From contig CAJYNG010000006.1 of the NCBI GenBank assembly GCA_913775725.1, positions 1 through 64,000 on the forward strand: 64,000 nucleotides of DNA, given 5' to 3'. Source of the stretch: an uncultured Stenotrophomonas sp. (GTDB lineage Bacteria; Pseudomonadota; Gammaproteobacteria; Xanthomonadales; Xanthomonadaceae). A program made the position numbers and the translations under genes. Below the pieces are notes generated by a model, which was given only the letters and a program-made list of their open reading frames with translations, had not been told where the DNA came from and searched no databases. Shown here one piece after another: positions 17,952 through 26,048 of the stretch; position 1 is the stretch's first letter; each line of letters starts with the position of its first letter.

Positions 17952-19667
17952 ATGGCCGAAATCAAGGAAGCACTTGTCCCCGATATCGGTGACTACAGCG
18001 ATATCCCGGTAATCGAGGTGCTTGTCGCCGTCGGCGACACGGTCAGGAAGGACCAGGGCCTGGTGACGCTGGAAAGCGACAAGGCGACCATGGAAGTGCC
18101 GTCCTCGGTGGCTGGCGTGGTCAAGGAACTGAAGGTCAAGGTCGGCGACAGCCTGTCCGAAGGCAAGGTCGTGGCCCTGATCGAAGTGGCCGAAGGCGAA
18201 GCCGCCAAGCCGGCCGCTGCCGCTGCCGCTCCGGCACCGGCCAAGGCCGCTGCCCCGGCTGCCGCTACCCAGAGCGCGCCGGCCCCGGCCCCGGCCGCTG
18301 CTGCGCCGGCCGCCAGCGGTGGCGCGGTTGAGGCGCTGGTGCCGGATATCGGCGATTACTCCGGTATCCCGGTCATCGAAGTGCTGGTCGCCGTCGGCGA
18401 CACGGTCAAGAAGGACCAGGGCCTGGTCACGCTGGAAAGCGACAAGGCCACCATGGAAGTGCCGTCGTCGGTGGCCGGTGTGGTCAAGGAGATCAAGGTC
18501 AAGGTTGGCGACAATCTGTCGCAGGGCAATGTGGTCGCCATCATCGAAGCCGAGGGCGCTGCCGCACCGGCGCCGACCAAGGCTGCCGCAGCCGCCGCTC
18601 CGGCTGCCGCCGAGACCGCCACCAAGGTCGAGCCGGTCGCTGTGCCGGCGCAGCCGGACAAGCTGGCGGCCCGTGAGATCGCCTCGGCCGGCACCCCGTC
18701 CAGCCCGCCGGTGCAGTTCAACGCCGATGGCGTGCTGCCGGCCAAGGTGCCGTATGCCACCCCGGCGGTGCGTGTGTTCGCCCGCGAGCTGGGCGTGGAC
18801 CTGCTGCAGATCAACGGCACCGAGAAGGGGGGCCGCATCACCAAGGGTGACGTGCAGAAGTTCGTCAAGGCCGCACTCAGCGGTGGCGTGCCGGCTGCCG
18901 GCGGTGCTGCTGTTGCTGCCGGTGGTGGCCTGAACCTGCTGCCGTGGCCGAAGGTCGACTTCAGCAAGTTCGGCGAGACCGAAGTCCAGCCGCTGTCGCG
19001 CATCAAGAAGATCTCGGGTGCGAACCTGGCCCGCAACTGGGCCATGATCCCGCACGTCACCCAGTTCGAGCAGGCCGACATCACCGACCTGGAAGGCCTG
19101 CGCGTGGCACTGAACAAGGAAAACGAGAAGGCCGGCATCAAGCTGACCATGCTCGCCTTCCTGATCAAGGCCAGCGCCGCGGCGCTGAAGAAGTTCCCGG
19201 AATTCAACGCCTCGCTCGATGCCAGTGGTGAAAACCTGACCCTGAAGAAGTACTTCCACATCGGCTTTGCCGCCGACACGCCGAACGGCCTGGTCGTGCC
19301 GGTCATCCGCGACGTGGACAAGAAGGGTGTGGTGCAGATCGCGCAGGAAACCGGCGAACTGGCCAAGAAGGCACGTGACGGCAAGCTGGGCCCGGCTGAC
19401 ATGAGCGGCGGCTGCTTCTCGATCAGCTCGCTGGGTGGCATCGGCGGCACCGCGTTCACCCCGATCGTCAATGCACCGGAAGTGGCCATCCTCGGCGTCT
19501 CCAAGTCGTCCATCCAGCCAGTCTGGAACGGCAAGGAGTTCGCGCCGAAGCTGATGCTGCCGCTGTCGCTGAGCTACGACCACCGCGTCATCGACGGCGC
19601 TCTGGCTGCACGCTTCACCACGTACCTGTCGCAGGTACTGGCCGACATGCGCCGCGTGCTGCTGTAA
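17952..19667 (+). CDS. aceF: Pyruvate dehydrogenase E2, dihydrolipoyl acetyltransferase
   Basis: This is the E2 core of the pyruvate dehydrogenase complex, transferring the acetyl group to CoA. The 571 residues carry two lipoyl domains (about 1-80 and 125-203) with lipoyl-lysines Lys44 and Lys165 in ESDKATME, joined by long Ala/Pro linkers. A peripheral subunit-binding domain follows (about 267-305, VPYATPAVRVFARELGVDL). The catalytic domain ends with SYDHRVIDG, giving His544 and Asp548. It is followed at 106 nt by lpdA. The E1 gene (aceE) is not adjacent, so the complex is encoded at two or more loci. The two lipoyl domains are nearly identical. Confidence 0.96.
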   Translation: MAEIKEALVPDIGDYSDIPVIEVLVAVGDTVRKDQGLVTLESDKATMEVPSSVAGVVKELKVKVGDSLSEGKVVALIEVAEGEAAKPAAAAAAPAPAKAAAPAAATQSAPAPAPAAAAPAASGGAVEALVPDIGDYSGIPVIEVLVAVGDTVKKDQGLVTLESDKATMEVPSSVAGVVKEIKVKVGDNLSQGNVVAIIEAEGAAAPAPTKAAAAAAPAAAETATKVEPVAVPAQPDKLAAREIASAGTPSSPPVQFNADGVLPAKVPYATPAVRVFARELGVDLLQINGTEKGGRITKGDVQKFVKAALSGGVPAAGGAAVAAGGGLNLLPWPKVDFSKFGETEVQPLSRIKKISGANLARNWAMIPHVTQFEQADITDLEGLRVALNKENEKAGIKLTMLAFLIKASAAALKKFPEFNASLDASGENLTLKKYFHIGFAADTPNGLVVPVIRDVDKKGVVQIAQETGELAKKARDGKLGPADMSGGCFSISSLGGIGGTAFTPIVNAPEVAILGVSKSSIQPVWNGKEFAPKLMLPLSLSYDHRVIDGALAARFTTYLSQVLADMRRVLL

Positions 19668-19773
19668 GGACCGCTTCGCCCCCACCGTGCGGCCGCAGCC
19701 CCTGGCGCGGCCGCGTGAACAGATGCAGTGACAGCCCGCCGGCCATGCCCGGCGGGCACGAGGAAAACCCACC

Positions 19774-21582
19774 ATGGCCACGATTGAAGTCAAGGTTCCC
19801 GACATCGGCGATTACAGCGATGTGCCGGTGATCGAAGTGTTGGTCGCCGTCGGCGACACGGTGAAGAAGGATCAGGGTCTGGTGACCCTGGAATCGGACA
19901 AGGCGACCCTGGAAGTGCCGTCCTCGGCGGCCGGCGTGGTCAAGGAAATCAAGGTCAAGCTGGGCGACACCCTGTCCGAAGGCGCCGTGGTCGTGGTGCT
20001 GGACGCTGAAGGCGCCGCCGAAGCTCCGGCCAAGGCCGCTGCGCCGGCTCCGGCAACGGCCGCTCCGGCCAGCAAGCCGCCGGTGACCCCGTCGCACCGC
20101 GCCCCGGCTGAACCGGCTGCACCGAAGCCGGCGTTGTCCAGCGGCAAGCCGGCCGATATCGAATGCGAAATGGTCGTGCTGGGCTCTGGCCCGGGCGGCT
20201 ACACCGCCGCCTTCCGCGCCGCCGACGTCGGCCTGGATACGGTGCTGGTCGAGCGCTACGCCAGCCTCGGCGGCGTCTGCCTCAACGTGGGCTGCATTCC
20301 GTCCAAGGCGCTGCTGCACGCCGCGGCGGTGATCGACGAAGTGGCCCATGCCGGTGATTTCGGCGTCGAGTTCGGCAAGCCGACCATCACCCTGGACAAG
20401 CTGCGCCAGTACAAGGAAAAGGTCGTCAACCAGCTGACCAAGGGCCTGGCCGGCATGGCCAAGCAGCGCAAGGTCCGCAGCGTGCAGGGCGTGGGCAAGT
20501 TCGTTTCCGCCAACGAGCTGGAAATTACTGCCGCTGACGGCAGCACCCAGCTGCTGCGCTTCCAGAAGTGCATCATCGCGGCCGGGTCGCAGGCGGTGAA
20601 GCTGCCGAACTTCCCGTGGGACGACAAGCGCGTGATGGATTCCACCGACGCGCTGGAGCTGGCCGAAGTGCCGGGCTCGCTGCTGGTCGTCGGCGGCGGC
20701 ATCATCGGCCTGGAAATGGCCACCGTTTACGGTGCGCTGGGCAGCAAGGTCACCGTGGTCGAGTTCATGGACCAGCTGATGCCGGGCGCCGACAAGGACC
20801 TGGTCAAGCCGCTGGCCGACCGCCTGAAGAAGCAGGGCATCGACGTGCTCCTGAAGACCAAGGCCTCGGGCGTCACCGCCGATGCCAAGGGCATCACCGT
20901 GACCTTCGAAGCTGCCGAGGAAGGCCAGGCGCCTGCGCTGGCGCAGGGCACCTTCGACCGTGTGCTGGTGGCCGTGGGCCGCTCGCCGAACGGCAAGAAG
21001 ATCGATGCCGAAAAGGCCGGCGTGCAGGTCACCGACCGTGGTTTCATCCCGGTTGATCGCCAGATGCGCACCAACGTGCCGCACATCTTTGCCATCGGCG
21101 ACATCGTCGGCAACCCGATGCTGGCCCACAAGGCCACGCACGAGGGCAAGCTGGCCGCCGAAGTGGCTGCCGGCCACAAGAAGGAATGGGTCGCCCGCGT
21201 GATTCCGTCGGTGGCCTACACCAACCCGGAAATCGCCTGGGTCGGCGTCACCGAGACCGAAGCCAAGGCCAAGGGCCTGAAGGTCGGCGTGGCCAAGTTC
21301 CCGTGGGCCGCCAGTGGCCGCGCGATCGGCATCGGCCGCACCGAGGGCTTCACCAAGCTGATCTTCGACGAAGAGACCCACCGCATCATCGGTGGCGCCA
21401 TCGTTGGCGTGCATGCGGGTGACCTGCTGGCCGAGATCGGCCTGGCGATCGAGATGGGTGCTGAAGCCGAAGACATCGGCCACACCATCCACGCCCACCC
21501 GACGCTGAGCGAGTCGGTGGCGATGGCGTCGGAAATCTACGACGGCACGATCACCGATCTGTACATGCCGAAGAAGAAGTAA
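19774..21582 (+). CDS. lpdA: Dihydrolipoyl dehydrogenase with N-terminal lipoyl domain (E3)
   Basis: This FAD enzyme reoxidises dihydrolipoamide with NAD in the pyruvate dehydrogenase complex. At 602 residues it is about 125 longer than a standard E3, because a lipoyl domain is fused at the N terminus (residues 1-80, lipoyl Lys43 in LESDKATLEV). A Pro/Ala linker follows, then the FAD motif VVLGSGPGGYTAA, the redox disulfide GGVCLNVGCIPSKA and the NAD motif VVGGGIIGLEMA. The C-terminal dimer domain holds HAHPTLSE with the catalytic base. The lipoyl domain closely resembles those of the preceding E2 gene. The ribosome site is gagg before the ATG. Confidence 0.96.
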   Translation: MATIEVKVPDIGDYSDVPVIEVLVAVGDTVKKDQGLVTLESDKATLEVPSSAAGVVKEIKVKLGDTLSEGAVVVVLDAEGAAEAPAKAAAPAPATAAPASKPPVTPSHRAPAEPAAPKPALSSGKPADIECEMVVLGSGPGGYTAAFRAADVGLDTVLVERYASLGGVCLNVGCIPSKALLHAAAVIDEVAHAGDFGVEFGKPTITLDKLRQYKEKVVNQLTKGLAGMAKQRKVRSVQGVGKFVSANELEITAADGSTQLLRFQKCIIAAGSQAVKLPNFPWDDKRVMDSTDALELAEVPGSLLVVGGGIIGLEMATVYGALGSKVTVVEFMDQLMPGADKDLVKPLADRLKKQGIDVLLKTKASGVTADAKGITVTFEAAEEGQAPALAQGTFDRVLVAVGRSPNGKKIDAEKAGVQVTDRGFIPVDRQMRTNVPHIFAIGDIVGNPMLAHKATHEGKLAAEVAAGHKKEWVARVIPSVAYTNPEIAWVGVTETEAKAKGLKVGVAKFPWAASGRAIGIGRTEGFTKLIFDEETHRIIGGAIVGVHAGDLLAEIGLAIEMGAEAEDIGHTIHAHPTLSESVAMASEIYDGTITDLYMPKKK

Positions 21583-21604
21583 GGCGCCCGCGCCGCTCCG
21601 AACG

Positions 21605-21632
21605 AAAAGCCCTGGCATCTGCCGGGGCTTTT
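21605..21632 (+). terminator. Rho-independent terminator of lpdA
   Basis: The stem aaaagccc.ggca / tgcc.gggctttt with loop tc is followed by a T run (tttttgttg). It sits about 23 nt after the lpdA stop. Confidence 0.85.
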
Positions 21633-21669
21633 TGTTGAGCTTCGATCACTCTCGTTGCGAGCGTTCGGG

Positions 21670-21773
21670 CCGCTGCGCGGGTGGCAGGCGTTCGGACAAA
21701 TGTCCCCCGCCGTCCGCCTGCGGCGGTCGCCTCCTCCTTTACTTTGTCCAAACGCCTGCCACCCGCGCAGCGG
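21670..21773. repeat. Long imperfect hairpin with 31-bp arms
   Basis: The arm at 21670-21700 pairs with the arm at 21743-21773 with about 2 mismatches, leaving a 42-nt loop that itself holds an inverted cgccgtccgcctgcggcgg-type word. It is a palindromic element of unknown family, distinct from the GTAG repeats. Confidence 0.6.
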
Positions 21774-21981
21774 CTCGGCTTGCGGACGGAGCAGCCACAG
21801 CCGGCTGTTCTGCCACGGCCGCCTGGATGCCTGATACGCGGAGGGAGCGGGGGTTGTGTGCGAAGTAAAGGAGGAGGCGTCGGCCTCAGGCCGGCGCCGG
21901 GAGAGATTCGCACCCAGCCCCGCTCTACCTCTGGCGCTCGACCAACCCGCTTCTGCTCTTCTGACAGGAACCCACAAAAAA

Positions 21982-22010
21982 GCGCGGCCCCGATGTTCCG
22001 GAGGCCGCGC
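21982..22010 (-). terminator. Rho-independent terminator of the barrel gene
   Basis: An 8-bp stem (gcgcggcc / ggccgcgc) is followed on the minus strand by cttttttg. It lies 34 nt beyond the stop codon at 22044. Confidence 0.8.
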
Positions 22011-22043
22011 CAGGAGAGAGAGTGCCGTGGAAGGGGCGGGGGA

Positions 22044-22862
22044 TCAGAACACGAAGCTGATACCGGCCACCGGGCCCTTGAATTCCTGCTTCAGGCCGAC
22101 AGTACCGTCGCTGCCCTTCTTGTCCACGTCCAGCTTGAACCAGTCGTAGCCGGCGAACACACCGAAGTTCTTGGTGAAGCGGTAATCGACGATGGCATTG
22201 GCGCGGCTCAGGTCGCCCTTGTAGTCATCGAAGCTGCCCCAGCGCGTGTTCAGGTATTGGCCCTGCAGCGTGATCATCCAGCGCTCGCCCGGGTTGAATG
22301 TCATGCGCGCACCCACCACCGGTGCGATGCCGTCGGCCTTCTCGTTGAGGAACTGGCCCTCGTACACGGTGCCCAGGTCGGCGTAGCCCTTGGTGCTGAC
22401 CTTGGCGTACTCACCACCGATCTGCAGGCCAAGATCGAAGGTGTCGGTATCAACGACCGAGTAGTCGTAGACCAGGCTGGCCACCTGGTACTTCAGTTCA
22501 CCCTTCACGAAGCTGCCGGCCGGCACGTTCTCACCGCCGAAGGAAATGCCCTGGTCCAGGGTCTCGCGGCGGTCCTTGTCGTACTTGAAGTAATTGAACA
22601 GCAGGCGCTGGCGGTTGCTGATGCGGAACATGCCGTCGATGCGCGGTTCCCATTCCTTGCCACCCAGCTTGAAGTCCTGGTTCAGGGAGACATCCTGGCC
22701 AGCCACGTTGGTCTTGCCGCGGATCGTGTTGTCCGAGTCGATGTTCATCGCACCCAGGCGGATGGCGAAGCGGTCATCGCCTTCGGCGGCGTGGGCGGCA
22801 GTGGCGAACGAGGCGCCGGCGGCGAGCAGGGAGAGGGCGAGCAGGGTGGGTACGGAGCGCAT
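22044..22862 (-). CDS. Outer-membrane beta-barrel protein, function unknown
   Basis: This is a 272-residue exported protein with a signal peptide (MRSVPTLLALSLLAAGASFA, cleaved near AHAAEG). The mature part has alternating strands, for example FAIRLGAMNIDSDN, RQRLLFNYFKYDKDRRE, YQVASLVYDYSVVDTDTF, WMITLQGQYLNTRWG, and a C-terminal aromatic strand GISFVF, which is the usual outer-membrane insertion signal. It looks like the OmpA/OmpX-like beta-barrel domain class. No substrate can be proposed. The start at 22862 has aagga 8 nt upstream. The gene stands alone with its own terminator. Confidence 0.8.
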   Translation of the reverse strand: MRSVPTLLALSLLAAGASFATAAHAAEGDDRFAIRLGAMNIDSDNTIRGKTNVAGQDVSLNQDFKLGGKEWEPRIDGMFRISNRQRLLFNYFKYDKDRRETLDQGISFGGENVPAGSFVKGELKYQVASLVYDYSVVDTDTFDLGLQIGGEYAKVSTKGYADLGTVYEGQFLNEKADGIAPVVGARMTFNPGERWMITLQGQYLNTRWGSFDDYKGDLSRANAIVDYRFTKNFGVFAGYDWFKLDVDKKGSDGTVGLKQEFKGPVAGISFVF

Positions 22863-22978
22863 CGAAGAGTCCTTGCAGTGGTTCATCAGAATGAAAACCA
22901 CTGTGCCGGACAGGCCCGTCCACCATCCGTGAACGTATGGTCCATGGCATGTGTACGGTTCAGTGCTGTCGCGACGAT

Positions 22979-23180
22979 GCAAAAAGATGGCCCCGGAGCC
23001 GGGCTTCGGGGCCATCGTGGGACCTGCGGGGCGGAGCGTCGACGAGGTTGCTGCAGGCAGGTCGAAAGATCTGACCGGCGCATTCGGCGAAAGTTCCGCA
23101 GCCTGCGACCAAAGTTCAATACTGCGGTGCAGCATCACGCGGACGTCATTGTCCCCTGGGTGGCACGCAAAAATGTAACC
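22979..23180 (-). ncRNA. Candidate small RNA upstream of atpI (boundaries uncertain)
   Basis: On the minus strand a 10-bp perfect stem (gatggccccg / cggggccatc) followed by tctttttgc forms a textbook Rho-independent terminator. No gene ends in front of it: the barrel gene starts after it and atpI faces away. A transcript ending here must begin in the intergenic space, which is the signature of a small RNA. The 5' end is not defined; an AT-rich word (ttacatttttgcg) at about 23167-23180 may be part of the promoter. The loop region is C-rich. The family is not recognised. Confidence 0.35.
22986..23016 (-). terminator. Orphan Rho-independent terminator on the minus strand
   Basis: Arms 22986-22995 and 23007-23016 pair perfectly over 10 bp with an 11-nt loop. 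The minus-strand downstream sequence is tctttttgc. It serves no annotated gene. Confidence 0.7.
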
Positions 23181-23221
23181 GTTACCGCAACTTGCGGCTT
23201 CCCGGGATGAACAGGGAGCGG

Positions 23222-23251
23222 TTGTCTCGCAAATTGTCCCATTGCTATAAT
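23222..23251 (+). promoter_or_regulatory. Sigma70 promoter of the atp operon
   Basis: TTGTCT (23222-23227), an 18-bp spacer and a perfect TATAAT (23246-23251) precede atpI by about 70 nt. It is the clearest housekeeping promoter in the window. Confidence 0.75.
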
Positions 23252-23321
23252 TTGGCGGCTCGATGAGGCCCCCCTGCTGTAGCCGCCTCAGCCCTCCACT
23301 TGCAACCACGCGGGACGTCCT

Positions 23322-23687
23322 GTGCTGAACTCCGTTGATGCGGGTCGGCGACTGATGCTGCGCGCCGCGGTCTACCCGCTGGCCGCGGTGGCTGTCCTGG
23401 CCCTGGCCTTCCTGCTGGTAGGTCCGAAATATGCCCTCGGCGCGCTGGCGTCCGGTGTGGCCATTTCGGCCGGTGGCTGGGTCGCGGCGCGGATGGCACT
23501 GGGCGGTGGGGCACTGGCCGCAGGATCGGCGATGGCTCGCCTGATCATTGCGATCGTGGCCAAGTGGGTCGTGGTTTTCGGCGTCCTGCTGGTGGGGTTC
23601 CTGGTCTTCAAGCTGCCTGCGTTGGCGCTGTTGGCCGGTATCGCCGTCGGCTTGATGTTCCAGGTCCTGGCGATGGCCAGGCGTTGA
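23322..23687 (+). CDS. atpI: ATP synthase subunit I (assembly protein)
   Basis: This is a 121-residue membrane protein with four hydrophobic segments (about 16-34, 38-56, 70-92, 97-115) in the position of atpI, the first gene of bacterial atp operons. AtpI helps assemble the c-ring and is poorly conserved in sequence. The frame opens at a GTG (23322); an ATG at 23355 would remove 11 residues. It is followed at 30 nt by atpB. The sequence alone would not name it, but the place and topology do. Confidence 0.82.
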   Translation: MLNSVDAGRRLMLRAAVYPLAAVAVLALAFLLVGPKYALGALASGVAISAGGWVAARMALGGGALAAGSAMARLIIAIVAKWVVVFGVLLVGFLVFKLPALALLAGIAVGLMFQVLAMARR

Positions 23688-23717
23688 CAGAATTCAATTA
23701 ACTAAGGTTCCGGACAC

Positions 23718-24518
23718 ATGGCGGGCGAGGCTCTAACCCCTACCAGCTACATCCAGCATCACTTGCAGAACCTGACCGCTCCGGTCGGCAAGGGCGAGGG
23801 TATGTTCTGGCATATCCACGTCGATACCTTCCTCACCGCGGTCCTGATGGGCCTGGTGATCGTGGTCGCATTCTGGCTGGGCACCCGCAAGGCCACCGCC
23901 GGCGTGCCGGGCAAGTGGCAGGCCTTCGTGGAAATCTGCCTGGAGTTCGTTGACCGCCAGGCCAAGGACACCTACCACGGCAAGAGCAAGCTGGTCACGC
24001 CGATCGCCATCACCATCTTCTTCTGGATTCTGTTGATGAATCTGCTGAAGATGATCCCGGCCGATTTCATCGCCAAGCCGCTGGAATGGGCGGGCGTGCA
24101 CTACTGGAAGCCGGTGCCTACCGCTGACGTCAATGCCACTCTGGGCATGGCCATCAGCGTGTTCTTCCTGATGCTGTTCTTCGCGCTCAAGTCCAAGGGC
24201 CTGGGCGGCTTCATCAAGGAATTCCTGACGGCGCCGTTCGGCAAGTGGATGATGCCGTTCAACCTGATCCTCAACATCGTCGAGTGGCTGAGCAAGCCGA
24301 TCTCGCTGGCGATGCGACTGTTCGGCAACATGTTCGGCGGCGAAATCGTGTTCCTGCTGATCTGGGTGCTGGGTGGTGCCGGTTTCTTCGGTGCCATTGC
24401 CGGTGGTGTGTTCGGCCTCGGCTGGATGCTGTTCCACCTGCTGGTGATCCCGCTGCAGGCCTTCATCTTCATGATGCTGTCGATCGTGTACCTGAGCCTG
24501 TCGGAAGACGCTCACTGA
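23718..24518 (+). CDS. atpB: ATP synthase F0 subunit a
   Basis: Subunit a forms the proton half-channels of F0 in the inner membrane. The 266 residues have at least five membrane helices. The essential arginine is in the conserved ISLAMRLFGNMFGGE segment of the fourth helix, and the final helix carries LQAFIFMMLSIVYLSLSEDAH with the usual conserved Gln. It lies between atpI and atpE in the standard order. Confidence 0.97.
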   Translation: MAGEALTPTSYIQHHLQNLTAPVGKGEGMFWHIHVDTFLTAVLMGLVIVVAFWLGTRKATAGVPGKWQAFVEICLEFVDRQAKDTYHGKSKLVTPIAITIFFWILLMNLLKMIPADFIAKPLEWAGVHYWKPVPTADVNATLGMAISVFFLMLFFALKSKGLGGFIKEFLTAPFGKWMMPFNLILNIVEWLSKPISLAMRLFGNMFGGEIVFLLIWVLGGAGFFGAIAGGVFGLGWMLFHLLVIPLQAFIFMMLSIVYLSLSEDAH

Positions 24519-24567
24519 GTTTCAAGCTTCAACGCGTTTCAACCTTCATCCGTTTCATCACCCTTAG

Positions 24568-24897
<330 letters not shown>

Positions 24898-25003
24898 TAC
24901 AGCGGTTTGAGACGACCGGGTGCTGATGCACCCGGTTTCGGATGAAGGCCGGATGTGCCGCTTCGGCGGCACGTCCACCCCGAAACCAGCGATCGAGCTA
25001 ACC

Positions 25004-25474
25004 ATGAATATCAATTTCACCCTTCTTGCGCAGGCGCTCGCCTTCGCTGGTCTGATCTGGATCATCGCGACCAAGATCTGGCCGCCGCTGATGAACGCGA
25101 TCGAAGAGCGCCAGCAGAAGATTGCTGAAGGCCTCGCTGCTGCCGACCGCAGCCAGAAAGATCTGGCCCAGGCGCAGGAGAAGGTCAACGAAGCGCTGAA
25201 GGAAGCACGCACCAAGGCCAACGAGATCATCGATCAGGCCCACGCACGTGCCAACCAGATCGTTGATGCTGCCCGTAACGAAGCGATCACCGAAGCCACC
25301 CGTCAGAAGGAACTGGCCCAGGCTGAAATCGACGCCGCCGCCAACCGTGCCCGTGAAGATCTGCGCAAGCAGGTGTCCGCGCTGGCCGTGACCGGTGCCG
25401 AAAAGCTGCTCAAGCGCGAAATCGACGCCAACGCCCACAAGGCGCTGCTCGACGAGCTGGCCTCGGAGATCTAA
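25004..25474 (+). CDS. atpF: ATP synthase F0 subunit b
   Basis: Subunit b is the peripheral stator that joins F0 to F1. Starting at [19 protein letters not shown] the protein is 156 residues, the same as E. coli. One N-terminal membrane helix (about 5-27) leads into a long charged helix that dimerises as a coiled coil. A frame open further upstream would add a non-conserved N terminus and is rejected. It abuts atpH with 2 nt between stop and start. Confidence 0.96.
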   Translation: MNINFTLLAQALAFAGLIWIIATKIWPPLMNAIEERQQKIAEGLAAADRSQKDLAQAQEKVNEALKEARTKANEIIDQAHARANQIVDAARNEAITEATRQKELAQAEIDAAANRAREDLRKQVSALAVTGAEKLLKREIDANAHKALLDELASEI

Positions 25475-25476
25475 GG

Positions 25477-26004
25477 ATGAGCCAGGCCCTCACGCTTGCC
25501 CGCCCGTACGCCCGCGCCGCGTTCGCGACCGCGCGCGACGAAGGCGCGTTCGCGCCGTGGTCGGACGCCCTGGCGTTCTCCGCCCACGTCGCCGCCGATC
25601 CGCGCGTGGCGGCCCTGCTCGCCAACCCGGAGCTGGGTCGTGACGACGCCGTCGCCCTGCTGGCGCCGGTGTCCCACGGCGAGACCTACTCGCGCTTCCT
25701 GGCCATCCTGGCCGAATCGCATCGTCTGCCGCTGCTGCCGGAAATCTCCGGCATGTTCGACGCGCTGCGCGCCGAAGCCGAGCACGTGGTCAAGGCCACG
25801 GTGACCTCGGCTTCCGAGCTTTCGGCCGGAGAGCTGGACGCGATCAAGGTTGCGCTGCGCAAGCGCTTCAACCGCGAGGTCGAAGTGACCACCGCGGTCG
25901 ATGCTTCGCTGATCGGCGGCGCCGTGATCGACGCCGGCGACGTGGTCATCGATGGTTCGCTGAAGGGCAAGCTGGCCCGTCTGCAGACCGCGCTCGCTAA
26001 CTGA
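25477..26004 (+). CDS. atpH: ATP synthase F1 subunit delta
   Basis: Subunit delta caps F1 and binds subunit b. The 175 residues match the family, with LARPYARAAFATARDEGAF at the N terminus and the conserved C-terminal LIGGAVIDAGDVVIDGSLKG. Its start is 2 nt after the atpF stop, so translation is probably coupled. Confidence 0.96.
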   Translation: MSQALTLARPYARAAFATARDEGAFAPWSDALAFSAHVAADPRVAALLANPELGRDDAVALLAPVSHGETYSRFLAILAESHRLPLLPEISGMFDALRAEAEHVVKATVTSASELSAGELDAIKVALRKRFNREVEVTTAVDASLIGGAVIDAGDVVIDGSLKGKLARLQTALAN

Positions 26005-26048
26005 ATTCATTTAACGTCCGGCCCCGCTGCCGGCACTAGGACTTGACG

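Larger units (their letters stand above)
21583..22043. other. Intergenic region between lpdA and the barrel gene, repeat-rich
   Basis: This 461-bp convergent gap contains the lpdA terminator, a 31-bp inverted repeat (21670-21700 / 21743-21773), a further complementary word pair (gcctcctcctttact near 21730 and agtaaaggaggaggc near 21867), and the terminator of the barrel gene (21982-22010). No gene is credible: the frames here are readings of the inverted repeats. Confidence 0.6.
22863..23321. other. Divergent region between the barrel gene and the atp operon
   Basis: This 459-bp region holds the atp promoter (23222-23251) on the plus strand and a strong minus-strand terminator hairpin (22986-23016) with no gene in front of it, which suggests a small RNA. 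I see no protein gene. Confidence 0.6.

Noticed and set aside
21681-23210. Long plus-strand open frame opposite the barrel gene
   Set aside because: It reads through inverted repeats and the antisense of a clear barrel gene with a signal peptide, and has no family features.
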